A DNA stretch of 38,357 nucleotides from Akkermansiaceae bacterium (lineage in GTDB: Bacteria > Verrucomicrobiota > Verrucomicrobiia > Verrucomicrobiales > Akkermansiaceae). A program made the translations under genes and the position numbers. Position 1 is the first letter of the stretch; each line of letters starts with the position of its first letter. Of the stretch, positions 1-13,615 are shown piece after piece. The notes beneath the pieces are model-generated. The model saw only the letters and a program-made list of their open reading frames with translations. It did not search any database and had not been told where the DNA came from. The stretch is taken from assembly GCA_903827375.1 (NCBI GenBank), contig CAIKHZ010000349.1, positions 1 through 38,357 of the forward strand, read 5' to 3'.

Positions 1-793
1 ACATGAACCACCACAGTGAGAAAATCAGCAGATAATAATGCAGGTGGGGTTTTTTGAGTTCCTGCAACGACTCCTTCCACAGGCTCGTCTCCCGAACATG
101 CCCGGCTTTTACCTTCGCGCGGCGCTCTAGCCGTTCCTGTTTGCCGGGTTCCTGATAGGTGAACAGCAGCAGAAAGTTGAGGCAAATAAGGATGGAACTG
201 GTGAAGAAGACGTATTTCCAACCCCAGTTTTCACGCATCCACATGGCAACCAGCGGCCCGATCCAGCCACCGATGTTAACGATTTGATAGAAGACGCCCC
301 ACGCAACGGAGCTGTTAGTTCGGGTGCAACTGCGAATCAGCGTTCCCTGGATGCCGGGCTTGAAGATGGCGGTGCCCAAACCCAGGCACATCGCCCCGGC
401 GAAAAACCCCCAATAACTCGGGTTGAACGCCATGAGCAGATAGCCCGAGCTCTGGATGATGGTGGCCACAAAAATCGTCTGCTTGTAGCCGTAGCGATCG
501 GAAATCCCGCCAGTGAAAATCGAGCCCCCGGACTGGATCAGTCCCCAGATAGCAATCAGGGTGCCATAGGTGGCCATCGTCTCACCCAGCCCGCCATCGC
601 TTTTGGCGCGGGTTACATACAAGTTGGACACGGCCTTGACGCCGTAGAATGCCGCTCGTTCGACCATTTCCATGCCACCGACGATCCAGAAGACATAGCC
701 GAGGCTACCCAGTGCGGCCCATAAGCCGAGTTGCTTGACGTCATCGAGAGTTGTCTCGTTGTGGTGCTTTTCCGGTTCGGGCTCTTGGCTCAT
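1..793 (-). CDS. POT/PTR-family proton-coupled oligopeptide transporter (MFS), 3' end cut by window edge
   Basis: The frame opens at ATG 793 and stays open for 264 codons to the window edge, so the C-terminal half is missing. It is an inner-membrane transporter of the major facilitator superfamily. Visible motifs fit the POT/PTR peptide-transporter branch: ERAAFYG at residues 45-51 in the first membrane helix, the motif-A-like loop GGISDRYGYK at 95-104, FKPGIQG at 144-150, and FYQIVNIGG at 168-176, matching the family FYxxxNxG signature. About five hydrophobic segments are visible, with a basic cytoplasmic loop near residues 215-230. Family knowledge suggests proton-driven uptake of di- and tripeptides. 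The ExxER-type proton-coupling motif of classical POTs is only partly matched (MEMVER), so another MFS substrate is possible. It is divergent from ribF. Confidence 0.8.
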   Translation of the reverse strand, partial: MSQEPEPEKHHNETTLDDVKQLGLWAALGSLGYVFWIVGGMEMVERAAFYGVKAVSNLYVTRAKSDGGLGETMATYGTLIAIWGLIQSGGSIFTGGISDRYGYKQTIFVATIIQSSGYLLMAFNPSYWGFFAGAMCLGLGTAIFKPGIQGTLIRSCTRTNSSVAWGVFYQIVNIGGWIGPLVAMWMRENWGWKYVFFTSSILICLNFLLLFTYQEPGKQERLERRAKVKAGHVRETSLWKESLQELKKPHLHYYLLIFSLWWFM

Positions 794-961
794 GGGTGAG
801 GGATCAGGGGATGGATGAATCCCGACACTGTGCGGCGCGGCATGCTGTTAAGTGCAGGGTGGTGGCAGGGATGGCAAATACGTCGGGGAAGAGGCGCATA
901 TTTCAGGCGGGGCCTTTGAGATTATGGTTTCCGTTTGGGTTTGGCCGGGCTATCAACGGGC

Positions 962-1882
962 ATGCTGATACGAAACCGCTTGGATGAACTGCCAGCCTTG
1001 GGAGTGCCCTTGCACTTGGCTCTCGGAATGTTTGATGGCGTCCACGTGGGCCATCAAACGGTCATCGCACGCGCCGTCGCCGCCGCAGCCAGCAGGGGTG
1101 GCTTGGCTGGCGTGATGACCTTTGATCCACACCCGGCACGCCTGCTTGCCCCAGGCCAAGCGCCCAGCGCGGTACTCACGACACTGCCACACAAGGCGAA
1201 AATCATTGAAGACCTAGGCATCGGCCTGTTTGTGGCGTTGCGCTTTGATGCGGCACTCGCCGGGCTGGCTGCCGAGGACTTTGTTAAACAATTGCTGGCG
1301 TCGCCGATCCACACGCTGGCAGTGGGCGATGATTGGCGCTTTGGCCGCGGGCGTGGCGGTGATGTCGAATTTTTGCGGCTCCAGGCCGCCGCTGCCGGTT
1401 TCCAGTTAGAGACAGTGCCGCCGGTGATGGTCGATGGCGAGCGGGTGAGCAGCACCCGCATCCGCCAGGCCATCCGCGATGGCTCACTGGCCGCTGCCGC
1501 CCGCATGCTGGGCCGGGACTATGCCATTTCAGGCCCCGTCATCGAAGGCCGCCGACTCGGCCGTCAGCTGGGATTTCCGACTGCCAACGTCGCCGTAGGC
1601 GAGCAACTGACGCCGCCCGATGGCGTCTGGGCGGTGCGCGTCACACTGGCGGATGGTGTGGCCAGACCCGCTGTGGCCAACCTCGGTGTGCGGCCTACGG
1701 TGGATGGCACGACGCGGATCCTGGAAGTGCATTTGTTTGATTTTTCCGGCGATCTATATGGCTGCGAGATCGAGGTTGGGTTTGTGCAATTCCTTCGAGC
1801 GGAAGAACGGTTTGCGTCGATTGATTTGTTGCGTGAGCAGATCGTGGCGGATGCCGCCACCGCCCGCCTGTGGCTGGCCTGA
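962..1882 (+). CDS. ribF: Bifunctional riboflavin kinase / FAD synthetase
   Basis: The 306-residue protein would convert riboflavin to FMN and FMN to FAD in the cytoplasm. The N-terminal nucleotidyltransferase (FAD synthetase) domain shows GMFDGVHVGHQ at residues 22-32, the HxGH-type nucleotide-binding motif, and the STRIR segment near residue 165. The C-terminal flavokinase domain begins around residue 185 with GPVIEGRRLGRQLGFPTANV, the conserved glycine-rich GFPTAN motif, and contains NLGVRPTV and the EVHLFDF segment. Length matches the usual 300-315 residues. The frame also has a TTG at 935, but ATG 962 leaves the normal short N-terminus, so I chose it. No FMN riboswitch is visible upstream. 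It stands alone, divergent from the transporter. Confidence 0.95.
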   Translation: MLIRNRLDELPALGVPLHLALGMFDGVHVGHQTVIARAVAAAASRGGLAGVMTFDPHPARLLAPGQAPSAVLTTLPHKAKIIEDLGIGLFVALRFDAALAGLAAEDFVKQLLASPIHTLAVGDDWRFGRGRGGDVEFLRLQAAAAGFQLETVPPVMVDGERVSSTRIRQAIRDGSLAAAARMLGRDYAISGPVIEGRRLGRQLGFPTANVAVGEQLTPPDGVWAVRVTLADGVARPAVANLGVRPTVDGTTRILEVHLFDFSGDLYGCEIEVGFVQFLRAEERFASIDLLREQIVADAATARLWLA

Positions 1883-1969
1883 GCCTCAGAACACCTGCCT
1901 CCAACCATGCGCATTATAGCGGCGTCTCTGTGAGCGCTGCAGCGGAAGAGATATTCTGTTCTTTAGGAC

Positions 1970-2209
1970 TTAGTGTTTGGTCTCAATCATGCTAATGCAT
2001 CCAGCAGGTTCGAATCCCTGAAATAAGGCCAATACTGCGGTTTGCCCATCCTTCGCGACAATACACTGGTCCGATCGGACCAGTGTATTGTCACGTCTGA
2101 GGCCCAGGCTTCTATCATCCATCCCGGTGAAATGAACCAACTGTTGAGGGTGTATATCCAGCTTGCTTGACGATGTGGCCGTCTTGAGGGCGAACGCTGG
2201 GATCTGTGC
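1970..2209 (-). pseudogene. Possible remnant or unrecognised small reading frame downstream of rpoC
   Basis: An open frame of 79 codons runs stop to stop on the minus strand and ends at TAA 1970-1972. It reads like ordinary protein (for example LVHFTGMDDRSLGLRRDNTL), but the first ATG is at 2122, which leaves only 50 residues, and no Shine-Dalgarno sequence is obvious. It lies past the rpoC terminator and contains the perfect 36-bp palindrome in its coding sense. I do not recognise a family. It may be the 3' end of a decayed gene, or noncoding sequence open by chance. Confidence 0.22.
2057..2092. repeat. Perfect 36-bp palindrome
   Basis: The sequence is self-complementary over 36 bases with no spacer, centred on CCGATCGG, and partial pairing continues one to three bases further out. 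It lies about 165 bases downstream of rpoC, beyond its terminator, in a stretch without a firm gene. It could be an operator, a REP-like or cruciform element, or the scar of a mobile element. It lacks a U-tract, so it is not a normal terminator. Confidence 0.8.
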
Positions 2210-2223
2210 CTAACACTCAAACA

Positions 2224-2256
2224 AAACCCCGGCCTGCGGGACGCGGGCCGGGGTTT
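2224..2256 (-). terminator. Rho-independent terminator of the rpoBC operon
   Basis: An 11-bp perfect stem (AAACCCCGGCC / GGCCGGGGTTT) with a GC-rich loop begins 20 bases past the rpoC stop codon. On the minus strand it is followed by TTTTGTTTG, a U-rich tail. It is well placed to end the long ribosomal protein/RNA polymerase transcript. Confidence 0.9.
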
Positions 2257-2275
2257 CTTGATTGGATCGCCGGAC

Positions 2276-6427
<4,152 letters not shown>

Positions 6428-6476
6428 GATAGGAAAAAATTGTTAGTGAGGAGGGGTTAGAATTCGCGGGCTCAAA

Positions 6477-9400
6477 TCAAAGGGTGAGGTCATCCAATGA
6501 GTAATCATCGAGGCCACCGGTCATACCTGAGCCGTGTGTGGAACCCTTGCGGCCGGGACGAACGTCGAGGCCGAGGGATTGCATTTCCTTGATGAGGACG
6601 TTGAAGGACTCGGGAGTTCCGGCCTCGAGGTTGTTATCGCCTTTGACGATGGCCTCGTAGATGCGGGTACGACCCAACACGTCGTCGGACTTGACGGTGA
6701 GCAATTCCTGCAGTGTGTAGGCAGCGCCGTAGGCTTCGAGCGCCCAGACTTCCATTTCGCCGAAGCGCTGGCCACCGTACTGAGCCTTGCCGCCAAGCGG
6801 TTGCTGGGTGACGAGTGAGTACGGGCCGACGGCGCGGGCATGGATCTTATCGGCGACCAAATGGCCGAGTTTAAGGATATAGATCATGCCGACCACGACG
6901 GGGTTGTGGAAGGCTTCGCCGGTGCGTCCATCATAGAGGGTGGACTTGCCGCCGGTGGTGCCATCCTTGCCATCGCCGATCCAGGTATAGCCGCGGGTTT
7001 CCGCTTCGCCGGGTTTGCGAGGGCGGGCCTTGCCAGCCTCACCGACGATGTTGATACCATCGACTTTTTTGGCCTCGCTCATAAAGTCCCAAATGACTTC
7101 TTCCTTGATGCCATCGAAAATCGGGGTGGCGACCTTGAAGCCGAGGGCCTTTGCAGCGACGCCAAGGTGGGTCTCTAGCACCTGGCCGACGTTCATGCGG
7201 GAAGGCACGCCGAGGGGGTTGAGGCAAATATCCACCGGAGTACCATCAGCCAGGAAAGGCATATCTTCTTCGGGAACGATTGTGGCGACGACGCCCTTGT
7301 TGCCGTGGCGGCCGGCCATTTTATCCCCGACGGAGAGCTTGCGCTTGGCGGCGATGAAAACCTTAACTTCCTTGATGACGCCCGGATCCACTTCGGTGCC
7401 GCTCTCGAGTTGGTCGAGTTTGCGTTCACGCTCGGTGTCGAGTTCCTGGAAGCGGGCTTCGAAGGAGGTGATAATCTCGATGATCTTGTTGCGGATGGGC
7501 GACGGATCAATCTCGATGTGGTCGTGAACCGATGCCAATTTGCGCAGCAGTGTTTTGGTGATCTTTCGGTTGGCAGGGATGATGATTTCACCGGATTGGG
7601 CATTGACCACATCCAACGGGATCTTCTCGCCAAGCAAAATGTCGGACAAACGCTCGGTCAGATCATCCGTGAGCTTGTCCGCCTTCTTTTTGTGCTCATC
7701 GTTGATTTTCTTCAACTGTTTTTTCAATTCGCCCGGATCGACTTTTTCGTGGCGTTTCTTGGCGAATCCATGAGCGGAGACACGCACATCCTGGACAATG
7801 CCCATGCAACCTGATGGAACCCGCAGCGACGTGTCTTTCACATCTGCGGCCTTTTCACCGAAGATGGCGCGCAGCAGGCGTTCTTCGGGGGCAAGTTCGG
7901 TTTCCGATTTTGGCGTGATCTTGCCGACGAGGATATCGCCGGGTTTCACTTCGGCGCCGATGCGGATGATGCCGTCGTGGTCGAGATTGCGCAGTGCATC
8001 TTCGCCGACGTTAGGGATATCGCGGGTAATTTCCTCAGGTCCGAGCTTTGTATCGCGGGCGGCGACGTCAAATTCGGAGATATGGATGGAGGTATAAACA
8101 TCTTCCTTGACGACGCGTTCGGAGATGACGATGGCATCTTCGAAGTTATAGCCATTCCACGGCATGAAGGCGACCAACACGTTGCGCCCAATGGCCAACT
8201 CACCGTCTTCGGTGTTTGGTCCGTCGGCCAGCACTTGGCCCTTCTTGATCTTCTGCCCCTTGTGAACAATCGGCTTCTGGTTGATGCAGGTACCCGCATT
8301 CGAACGCATGAATTTGCGCAGCGGATAGGCCATGATCCCCTTGTCCACGTGCGTCTTGACCGCTTCGGTGTCGCTCAGGAATTTTTCATCCGCAACGGGC
8401 ATCGTGCCATCAGGTGTAGTCACGATGATCTCAGCGGTGGCTGCGGCAACGATGCCGTCAGCTTCGGCAACAACCACTGCACGCGAATCGCGGGCGGCCT
8501 TGCCTTCCAACCCGGTACCCACCAGCGGAGCCTCAGATACCAACAGCGGGACGCCTTGGCGTTGCATGTTCGAGCCCATCAGCGCGCGGTTCGCATCGTC
8601 GTGCTCAAGGAACGGAATGAGCCCTGCAGCGACGGACACCAACTGCTTGGGCGACACGTCCATGTAGTGAACTTCGGCCGGGGCGACTTCGATGAACTCA
8701 CCACCCTTTTCGCGGGCGGTGATCCGCTCGGTTTGGAAGTTGCCTGCCTTGTCGATTGGGTTGTTCGCCTGGGCGATGTGGAAATTTTCCTCTTGGTCGG
8801 CCGTGAGGTATTCAATCTCATTGGTGACGCGTGAATCCACAACACGCCGGTACGGGGTTTCGATGAAGCCGAACTCGTTGATGCGGGCATAGGTACACAT
8901 CGAGTTGATGAGACCGATGTTCGGACCTTCCGGGGTCTCAATCGGGCAGATGCGGCCGTAATGGGACGGATGGACGTCGCGCACTTCAAAGCCTGCACGG
9001 TCGCGGTTGAGGCCACCTGGCCCGAGCGCGGAGAGGCGGCGCTTGTGGGTGAGTTCTGCCAGAGGGTTGGTCTGGTCCATGAACTGTGAGAGCTGGCTGC
9101 GGCCGAAGAAATCCCTAACCACGGCGGACAGCGCCTTCGGATTAATTAACTTCTGAGGGGTCATGCCCTCAATGTTCACGTCAAAAAGAGTCATGCGCTC
9201 TTTGACCAGACGCTCGGTGCGGGCGAGGCCGACGCGGCACTGGTTGGCAAGGAGTTCGCCGACGGCACGCACACGGCGCGAGCCCAGATGGTCGATATCA
9301 TCAATGACGCCATCACCCTTCTTCAACTTCAAGATATAGCGCACGGCGGCCAGAAAATCCTCGGGCACCATGATACGCTGGTCGGAATCCACCTGAATGC

Positions 9401-10424
9401 CGAGTTTCTGATTGATCTTGTAGCGGCCGACGCGGGTGAGGTCGTACTTCTTGGGATCAAAAAACAAACGCTTGAGGAGCGCACGGGAGTTAGAGGCGGT
9501 GGGCGGGTCGCCGGGCCGCAACTTCCGATAGATATCCTTCAGCGCGCTTTCCTCATCGCGTGCCGGATCCTTGCGCAGCGACTTGAGCAGAATTTCATCC
9601 TCACGGCCGTCAATAACCTCTACCTGCTTGTGGCCAAGCGCCAGCAACTGCCGAACAATGCCAATGGTGAGCGGCTCATAGGCCTTGGCGACAACCATCT
9701 CACCGTCGATAACGTCTTCGAAGGGCACCTTGTGGCCGAGTTCGCTTTCGTCCATTTTATCGCTCAAAGCGAGTTTCTCCATCGCATAGAAGTGACTGAC
9801 GATATCGCGATCGGTCGGATAGCCGAGCACCCGCAGGAAGGTGGTGGCGAGGAACTTGCGGCGACGGCGGCGGCGGTCAAGATAGACGTAGAGCAAATCA
9901 TTGGTATCAAACTGCACCTCGAGCCAAGAACCGCGGTCTGGAATGATGCGGAAGGAATGCAGGAGTTTGCCGTTGAGATGTTGCGAAATCTCAAAGCAAA
10001 TACCCGGTGAGCGGTGCAGCTGGGACACGATCACACGCTCAGCACCGTTGATGATGAAGGTACCGCGGCGCGTCATCATCGGCAATTCACCCATGTAAAC
10101 GCGTTCCTTTTTTGTGCCCGTCTCATCTTTGAGCTTGAAGGTTACATACAGCGCCGCGCTGTAACTCTCGCTGTTGCGCAATGCATCTAACGAGGTAATC
10201 TTCGGGTTTTCGATGTCATAGGTGACGAAGTCCAAGTCAATGGCCTCATCATAGCTTTTAATAGGAAAGACTTCGCGGAACACGGCTTGTAGGCCGGTAT
10301 CCGAGCGCTCGCTGGGAGCCACGTCTTTCTGGAGGAATTCGTCATAGGACCGGCTTTGCACCTCAATGAGGTTGGGCGGTTCGATGACTTCCTCAAATTT
10401 CCCGAAATAGAGACGTTCAGCCAT
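6477..10424 (-). CDS. rpoB: DNA-directed RNA polymerase subunit beta
   Basis: The 1315-residue beta subunit is encoded between rplL and rpoC. Around residues 438-485 it carries the rifampicin-pocket block with [26 protein letters not shown] and [16 protein letters not shown]. The positions equivalent to E. coli D516, H526 and S531 are the usual sensitive-type D, H and [12 protein letters not shown] follows. The conserved C-terminal blocks are present, including [31 protein letters not shown] and LDVRP near the end. A lysine-rich coiled segment ([20 protein letters not shown]) lies near residue 890. The ATG at 10424 gives the normal [10 protein letters not shown] start. The 195-base gap before it holds a processing or attenuator-like hairpin. 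Confidence 0.98.
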   Translation of the reverse strand: MAERLYFGKFEEVIEPPNLIEVQSRSYDEFLQKDVAPSERSDTGLQAVFREVFPIKSYDEAIDLDFVTYDIENPKITSLDALRNSESYSAALYVTFKLKDETGTKKERVYMGELPMMTRRGTFIINGAERVIVSQLHRSPGICFEISQHLNGKLLHSFRIIPDRGSWLEVQFDTNDLLYVYLDRRRRRRKFLATTFLRVLGYPTDRDIVSHFYAMEKLALSDKMDESELGHKVPFEDVIDGEMVVAKAYEPLTIGIVRQLLALGHKQVEVIDGREDEILLKSLRKDPARDEESALKDIYRKLRPGDPPTASNSRALLKRLFFDPKKYDLTRVGRYKINQKLGIQVDSDQRIMVPEDFLAAVRYILKLKKGDGVIDDIDHLGSRRVRAVGELLANQCRVGLARTERLVKERMTLFDVNIEGMTPQKLINPKALSAVVRDFFGRSQLSQFMDQTNPLAELTHKRRLSALGPGGLNRDRAGFEVRDVHPSHYGRICPIETPEGPNIGLINSMCTYARINEFGFIETPYRRVVDSRVTNEIEYLTADQEENFHIAQANNPIDKAGNFQTERITAREKGGEFIEVAPAEVHYMDVSPKQLVSVAAGLIPFLEHDDANRALMGSNMQRQGVPLLVSEAPLVGTGLEGKAARDSRAVVVAEADGIVAAATAEIIVTTPDGTMPVADEKFLSDTEAVKTHVDKGIMAYPLRKFMRSNAGTCINQKPIVHKGQKIKKGQVLADGPNTEDGELAIGRNVLVAFMPWNGYNFEDAIVISERVVKEDVYTSIHISEFDVAARDTKLGPEEITRDIPNVGEDALRNLDHDGIIRIGAEVKPGDILVGKITPKSETELAPEERLLRAIFGEKAADVKDTSLRVPSGCMGIVQDVRVSAHGFAKKRHEKVDPGELKKQLKKINDEHKKKADKLTDDLTERLSDILLGEKIPLDVVNAQSGEIIIPANRKITKTLLRKLASVHDHIEIDPSPIRNKIIEIITSFEARFQELDTERERKLDQLESGTEVDPGVIKEVKVFIAAKRKLSVGDKMAGRHGNKGVVATIVPEEDMPFLADGTPVDICLNPLGVPSRMNVGQVLETHLGVAAKALGFKVATPIFDGIKEEVIWDFMSEAKKVDGINIVGEAGKARPRKPGEAETRGYTWIGDGKDGTTGGKSTLYDGRTGEAFHNPVVVGMIYILKLGHLVADKIHARAVGPYSLVTQQPLGGKAQYGGQRFGEMEVWALEAYGAAYTLQELLTVKSDDVLGRTRIYEAIVKGDNNLEAGTPESFNVLIKEMQSLGLDVRPGRKGSTHGSGMTGGLDDYSLDDLTL

Positions 10425-10572
10425 GGCAATTAGTGGTGTTCTTTCTTACAAGTTAAGCCCGAGCCGCGGACGGTCTCAGGCGGGGGTGATTTACAGTCGT
10501 TAAAGAGGAGTGACGGGATCGGAGCGAAAGCACAGGAATAGATTGGAATCTCGAGCCGATCTCGGCAGAACC

Positions 10573-10603
10573 TCCCCGGGACGGCTTGCGCCAGTCCCGG
10601 GGA
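10573..10603 (-). promoter_or_regulatory. Hairpin between rplL and rpoB (attenuator or RNA-processing site)
   Basis: A 10-bp perfect stem (TCCCCGGGAC / GTCCCGGGGA) with an 11-base loop sits 16 bases past the rplL stop and about 150 bases before rpoB. It has no U-tract, so it is unlikely to be a full terminator. In other bacteria this junction carries partial attenuation or RNase III cutting that lowers rpoBC relative to L7/L12. That role here is inferred from position. Confidence 0.55.
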
Positions 10604-10619
10604 AATCCGTCGGGTTGAA

Positions 10620-10994
10620 TTACTTGATCTCGATCTTGGCACCAGCCTCTTCGAGCTTCTTCTTGGCGGCCTCGGCGGCGTCTTTTCCGACACCTTCAAG
10701 GATTTTCGCCGGTGAGCTTTCGACGAGTTTTTTGGCGTCAGCCAGACCCAAGCCGGGAACCACTTCGCGCACCACCTTGATGACGGCAATCTTGTTGGCT
10801 CCGTGGTCGGTCAGGACGACGTCAAATTCTGTCTTCTCTTCGACGGCTTCGGCTGCAGCAGCCGGGCCCGCCATCATGGCGACCGGTGCGGCGGCGGAGA
10901 CGCCCCAGGTTTCTTCGAGTTGTTTGACGAGATCGACAGCTTCCAGGACGGTGAGCTTGCCGAGTTGTTCTACGAGTTGTGCAATGTTTGACAT
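10620..10994 (-). CDS. rplL: 50S ribosomal protein L7/L12
   Basis: The 124-residue stalk protein binds L10 as dimers and recruits translation GTPases. The N-terminal dimerisation domain (about residues 1-32, including [20 protein letters not shown]) is followed by an Ala/Glu-rich hinge near 40-55. The C-terminal domain starts near EKTEFDVVL and contains the factor-binding stretch [21 protein letters not shown]. The start at ATG 10994 has a good Shine-Dalgarno sequence (AAGGAGA, seven bases upstream). The frame continues upstream to 11078, but that would add 28 residues not found in this family. It is the last ribosomal protein gene before rpoB. Confidence 0.97.
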   Translation of the reverse strand: MSNIAQLVEQLGKLTVLEAVDLVKQLEETWGVSAAAPVAMMAGPAAAAEAVEEKTEFDVVLTDHGANKIAVIKVVREVVPGLGLADAKKLVESSPAKILEGVGKDAAEAAKKKLEEAGAKIEIK

Positions 10995-11023
10995 GTTATA
11001 TTCTCCTTGTTCGGTATCGTCGC

Positions 11024-11064
11024 TCCCGGAGCCTCCGGGAATTTCAGAGCGGCAGCCGCCGCTC
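11024..11064 (-). promoter_or_regulatory. Two tandem hairpins in the rplJ-rplL gap
   Basis: Two perfect 7-bp stems lie side by side: TCCCGGA/TCCGGGA with a 3-base loop (11024-11040) and GAGCGGC/GCCGCTC with a 4-base loop (11047-11064). They lie within the 134-base gap before rplL and end about 30 bases upstream of its start. They could stabilise or process the rplL message, which is needed in four- to six-fold excess over L10. No U-tract follows. Confidence 0.5.
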
Positions 11065-11128
11065 CGACGAGGAACCATTGGGCATTCAGGCGGTGGCGCG
11101 GAGACGCTGCCGCCATCAGTTCAGATCT

Positions 11129-11671
11129 TTATTCGGGTGACTCGGCAGCGGTGACGGCGGTCTCTTCTGCGGCTGGCGCTTCTGTGACGGGCTCCTCATC
11201 GGGGCTGAATTTGTTTTTGATGACGCGGGCGATGCGGGCTGCTGGCTCGTTGATGGTGCCGAGCAATTGCGACAGCACGGCCTCGCGGGACGGGATATCG
11301 GCGATGGCGCGCAGCTTGGCGGTATCGAGCACGGCGTTACCGAGGATACCGACGCGCATTTCAGGTTTCTTAAACTCCTTCTCGAAGTTCTTGATCGCCT
11401 TGGCAGCGGCAAACACTTCGCTTGCGCCGGTAACGAAGGCCGTTTGACCGACGAGTTCGCTACCAATGTCGGGCAACCCGGCTTCGGTAAGCACCTTGCG
11501 CATGTAGCTATTTTTTGCGACGGTGCACGAGGCACCGACGGCGAAGAGGCGGTTGCGCAGTTCTGTGAACTGCTTGACCTTGAGGCCGGTGTAATCAATG
11601 ACAATCAGATAGGGAGAGGCATTGACACGCTCCAGCAAGCCGGTGATGATGATATTCTTATCAGGATTCAT
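11129..11671 (-). CDS. rplJ: 50S ribosomal protein L10
   Basis: The 180-residue base of the ribosomal stalk binds 23S rRNA through its N-terminal domain and L7/L12 dimers through its C-terminal helix. The start MNPDKNIIITGLLERVNASP and the block IDYTGLKVKQFTELRNRL around residues 25-42 fit L10, as does KNSYMRKVLTEAG further on. After the core the protein ends in an acidic, Ala/Glu/Pro-rich tail of about 25 residues (DEEPVTEAPAAEE), somewhat longer than in classical L10. The start is 20 bases past the rplA stop, consistent with one transcript. In E. coli L10 represses its own operon; no leader of that kind was confirmed here. Confidence 0.96.
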   Translation of the reverse strand: MNPDKNIIITGLLERVNASPYLIVIDYTGLKVKQFTELRNRLFAVGASCTVAKNSYMRKVLTEAGLPDIGSELVGQTAFVTGASEVFAAAKAIKNFEKEFKKPEMRVGILGNAVLDTAKLRAIADIPSREAVLSQLLGTINEPAARIARVIKNKFSPDEEPVTEAPAAEETAVTAAESPE

Positions 11672-11691
11672 GGTTATTGGCGGGCCGGGAT

Positions 11692-12399
11692 TTAAGCAGA
11701 GGCTTTGGTATAGGTGGCGGCTTCCAGCGGCAAGCCGGGAAGCATTGAAGCAGCCAGGGTGACACTGCGGATATAGTTGCCCTTGGCGGCAGCTGGTTTG
11801 GCCCGAACCACGCCATCAACAAAGGCGCGGCCGTTTTCAAACAATTGCACCGGATCAAAGGACGCTTTGCCGATGGAACCGGAAACGTTGCCGTTCTTAT
11901 CTAGTTTGAAGTCGATCCGGCCAGCCTTCACTTCGCGAACGGCTTTCGCGGTGTCGTCAGTGACGGTGCCGGTTTTCGGATTGGGCATCAGCCCGCGGGG
12001 GCCGAGGATACGGGCGATTTTACGCACTTCCGCCATTGCATCAGGAGTGGCGATGGCAGAATCAAAGTCGGTGAAACCTTCCTGCACCCGCTTGATAAGG
12101 TCTTCATAACCGACGTGCTCGGCTCCTGCGGCGATAGCCGCTTCAGCTGCCACGCCTTGGGCGAACACGGCGACGCGGACGTTGCGACCGGTGCCATGAG
12201 GGAGGGATACGGAACCACGCACCATCTGATCGCTCTTCCTTGGATCCACGCCTAGGTGGAAGGAGAGGGTGACGGTGGGGGTGAATTTGGGCGCCGGGAA
12301 TTGCTTCACGATGCCGATTGCCTCATCTAACGAGTAGGACTTGCCGACTTCGACAAGTGCCACTGCTTTTTGATAGCGTTTGCTGCGGTGTTTGGCCAT
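11692..12399 (-). CDS. rplA: 50S ribosomal protein L1
   Basis: The 235-residue protein matches L1 in length and order. The N-terminus MAKHRSKRYQKAVALVEVGKSYSL is followed by the FTPTVTLSFHLGVDPRKSDQ strand, VRGSVSLPHGTGR and the VRKIARILGPRGLMPNPKTGTV signature near residues 125-145. The C-terminal part contains GRIDFKLDKNGNVSGSIGK. It forms the movable L1 stalk beside the E site and in other bacteria represses translation of the rplKA message. It lies between rplK (97-base gap) and rplJ (20-base gap). Confidence 0.97.
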   Translation of the reverse strand: MAKHRSKRYQKAVALVEVGKSYSLDEAIGIVKQFPAPKFTPTVTLSFHLGVDPRKSDQMVRGSVSLPHGTGRNVRVAVFAQGVAAEAAIAAGAEHVGYEDLIKRVQEGFTDFDSAIATPDAMAEVRKIARILGPRGLMPNPKTGTVTDDTAKAVREVKAGRIDFKLDKNGNVSGSIGKASFDPVQLFENGRAFVDGVVRAKPAAAKGNYIRSVTLAASMLPGLPLEAATYTKASA

Positions 12400-12496
12400 T
12401 GGTATTATTGGTTTGCAGTGCTTTCGGATGCCACCGGTTGTGGCACTCTCCTGCGGGTGCCGGACCTCCTGTTAGAAAGCCCGGCTGAGAGGGGGG

Positions 12497-12925
12497 TTAC
12501 ATGCCTTCGATCTCCAAGCCCATCTGGCGGGCTGTGCCGGCGAGGATGCGCGCGGCAGCCTCGGGATCGCGGGTATTGAGGTCGGGCATCTTGATTTTGA
12601 CCACGTCCATCAATTGCTCCTTGGTGATTTTACCGACCTTGACTTTATTGGACTCCTTGGAGCCGGAGGCAAGACCTGCCGCTTTCTTGAGGAGATTGCC
12701 TGCGGGGGGCTTTTTGGTGATGTAGGTAAAGGACTTGTCCTTATAGACCGAGATGACCACCGGCAGCACATCGCCAGCCTGGCTTTGAGTGTTGGCATTG
12801 AAGTCCTTGCAGAACGCCATGATGTTGACGCCGGCTTGACCGAGGGCAGGACCGACGGGCGGTGACGGATTAGCGGCACCCGCGGGAATTTGAAGCTTAA
12901 TGACTTTGACGACTTCCTTGGCCAT
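12497..12925 (-). CDS. rplK: 50S ribosomal protein L11
   Basis: The 142-residue protein shows the L11 N-terminal proline-rich switch region [20 protein letters not shown] (residues 13-32), then [11 protein letters not shown], and the C-terminal rRNA-binding domain with [18 protein letters not shown] and the terminal [18 protein letters not shown]. It organises the GTPase-associated centre of 23S rRNA and is the classic thiostrepton site. ATG 12925 gives [16 protein letters not shown], the expected start. Its order directly after nusG and before rplA is the universal one. Confidence 0.97.
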   Translation of the reverse strand: MAKEVVKVIKLQIPAGAANPSPPVGPALGQAGVNIMAFCKDFNANTQSQAGDVLPVVISVYKDKSFTYITKKPPAGNLLKKAAGLASGSKESNKVKVGKITKEQLMDVVKIKMPDLNTRDPEAAARILAGTARQMGLEIEGM

Positions 12926-13000
12926 GATAGTGAGGGGTTACAATAACGTTAGAGGGACTTGTGAAGGAGCGGAGTTGGCCGGCCCGCAGCCGGAAGCGTG

Positions 13001-13570
13001 TTAGGCACGCTCAACCTGCCAGTATTCAAGTTCAACTGGAGTGCTGCGGCCGAAAATACTCACCGAAACGCGCAGTTTGCCGCGCTCCGGATCAATTTCC
13101 TCGACAATTCCATTCTGACTTTGAAAGGGACCATCGGCGACCTTGACGGTGTCGCCGACTTCGAAAGTGATAGCCGGGCGCGTGTGCTCTTCGCGCTCCT
13201 TGATTTGGGCAAGCATGGCTTCCACCTCACGGGGGCGCATCGGTGTGGGCCGGTCTTTGGTGCCAGCGAATCCGATGACGCCCTCCATCTCCTTGATGAA
13301 GAACCAGGTCTTCTCGACGAGCTGGTTATCGGCGCTAATCAGATTCATGTTAACGATGATATAGCCCGGGAAGAACTTGCGCTTGGTTTCGGTTTTCTTA
13401 CCGCGCCGGATTTCGGACACCATCTCGGTGGGCACCAGCACCTCATGAATGTAGTCGGTCATCTCTTCGGCCTCAGCTTGGCGAAGAATCCGGTCACGGA
13501 CTTTCTGCTCCTGAGAGGAGAGGACCTGGACAACATACCACTGGTTTTTGACGGGGTCGGATGCGGACAT
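13001..13570 (-). CDS. nusG: Transcription termination/antitermination factor NusG
   Basis: The protein is 189 residues from ATG 13570. The frame continues four codons further to a TTG, but the ATG puts NQWYVVQVLSSQEQKV at the normal place near residue 9. The N-terminal NGN domain contacts RNA polymerase and includes KRKFFPGYIIVNM, the conserved FPGY(I/V) motif. The C-terminal KOW domain starts near residue 130 with FEVGDTVKVADGPFQSQNG and ends with a beta strand reading RSTPVELEYWQVER. It couples transcription to Rho or to ribosomal protein S10. It lies 45 bases downstream of secE, the standard neighbour. Confidence 0.97.
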   Translation of the reverse strand: MSASDPVKNQWYVVQVLSSQEQKVRDRILRQAEAEEMTDYIHEVLVPTEMVSEIRRGKKTETKRKFFPGYIIVNMNLISADNQLVEKTWFFIKEMEGVIGFAGTKDRPTPMRPREVEAMLAQIKEREEHTRPAITFEVGDTVKVADGPFQSQNGIVEEIDPERGKLRVSVSIFGRSTPVELEYWQVERA

Positions 13571-13615
13571 GACAGCGAACAATCTATGGGTGAAACGAGC
13601 GAATGGCGAATGGCC

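Noticed and set aside
2007-2019. tRNA T-arm-like GGTTCGAATCCCT
   Set aside because: Flanking bases do not form a T stem of five pairs, and no acceptor, D or anticodon arm is found nearby. It may be chance or a very old fragment.
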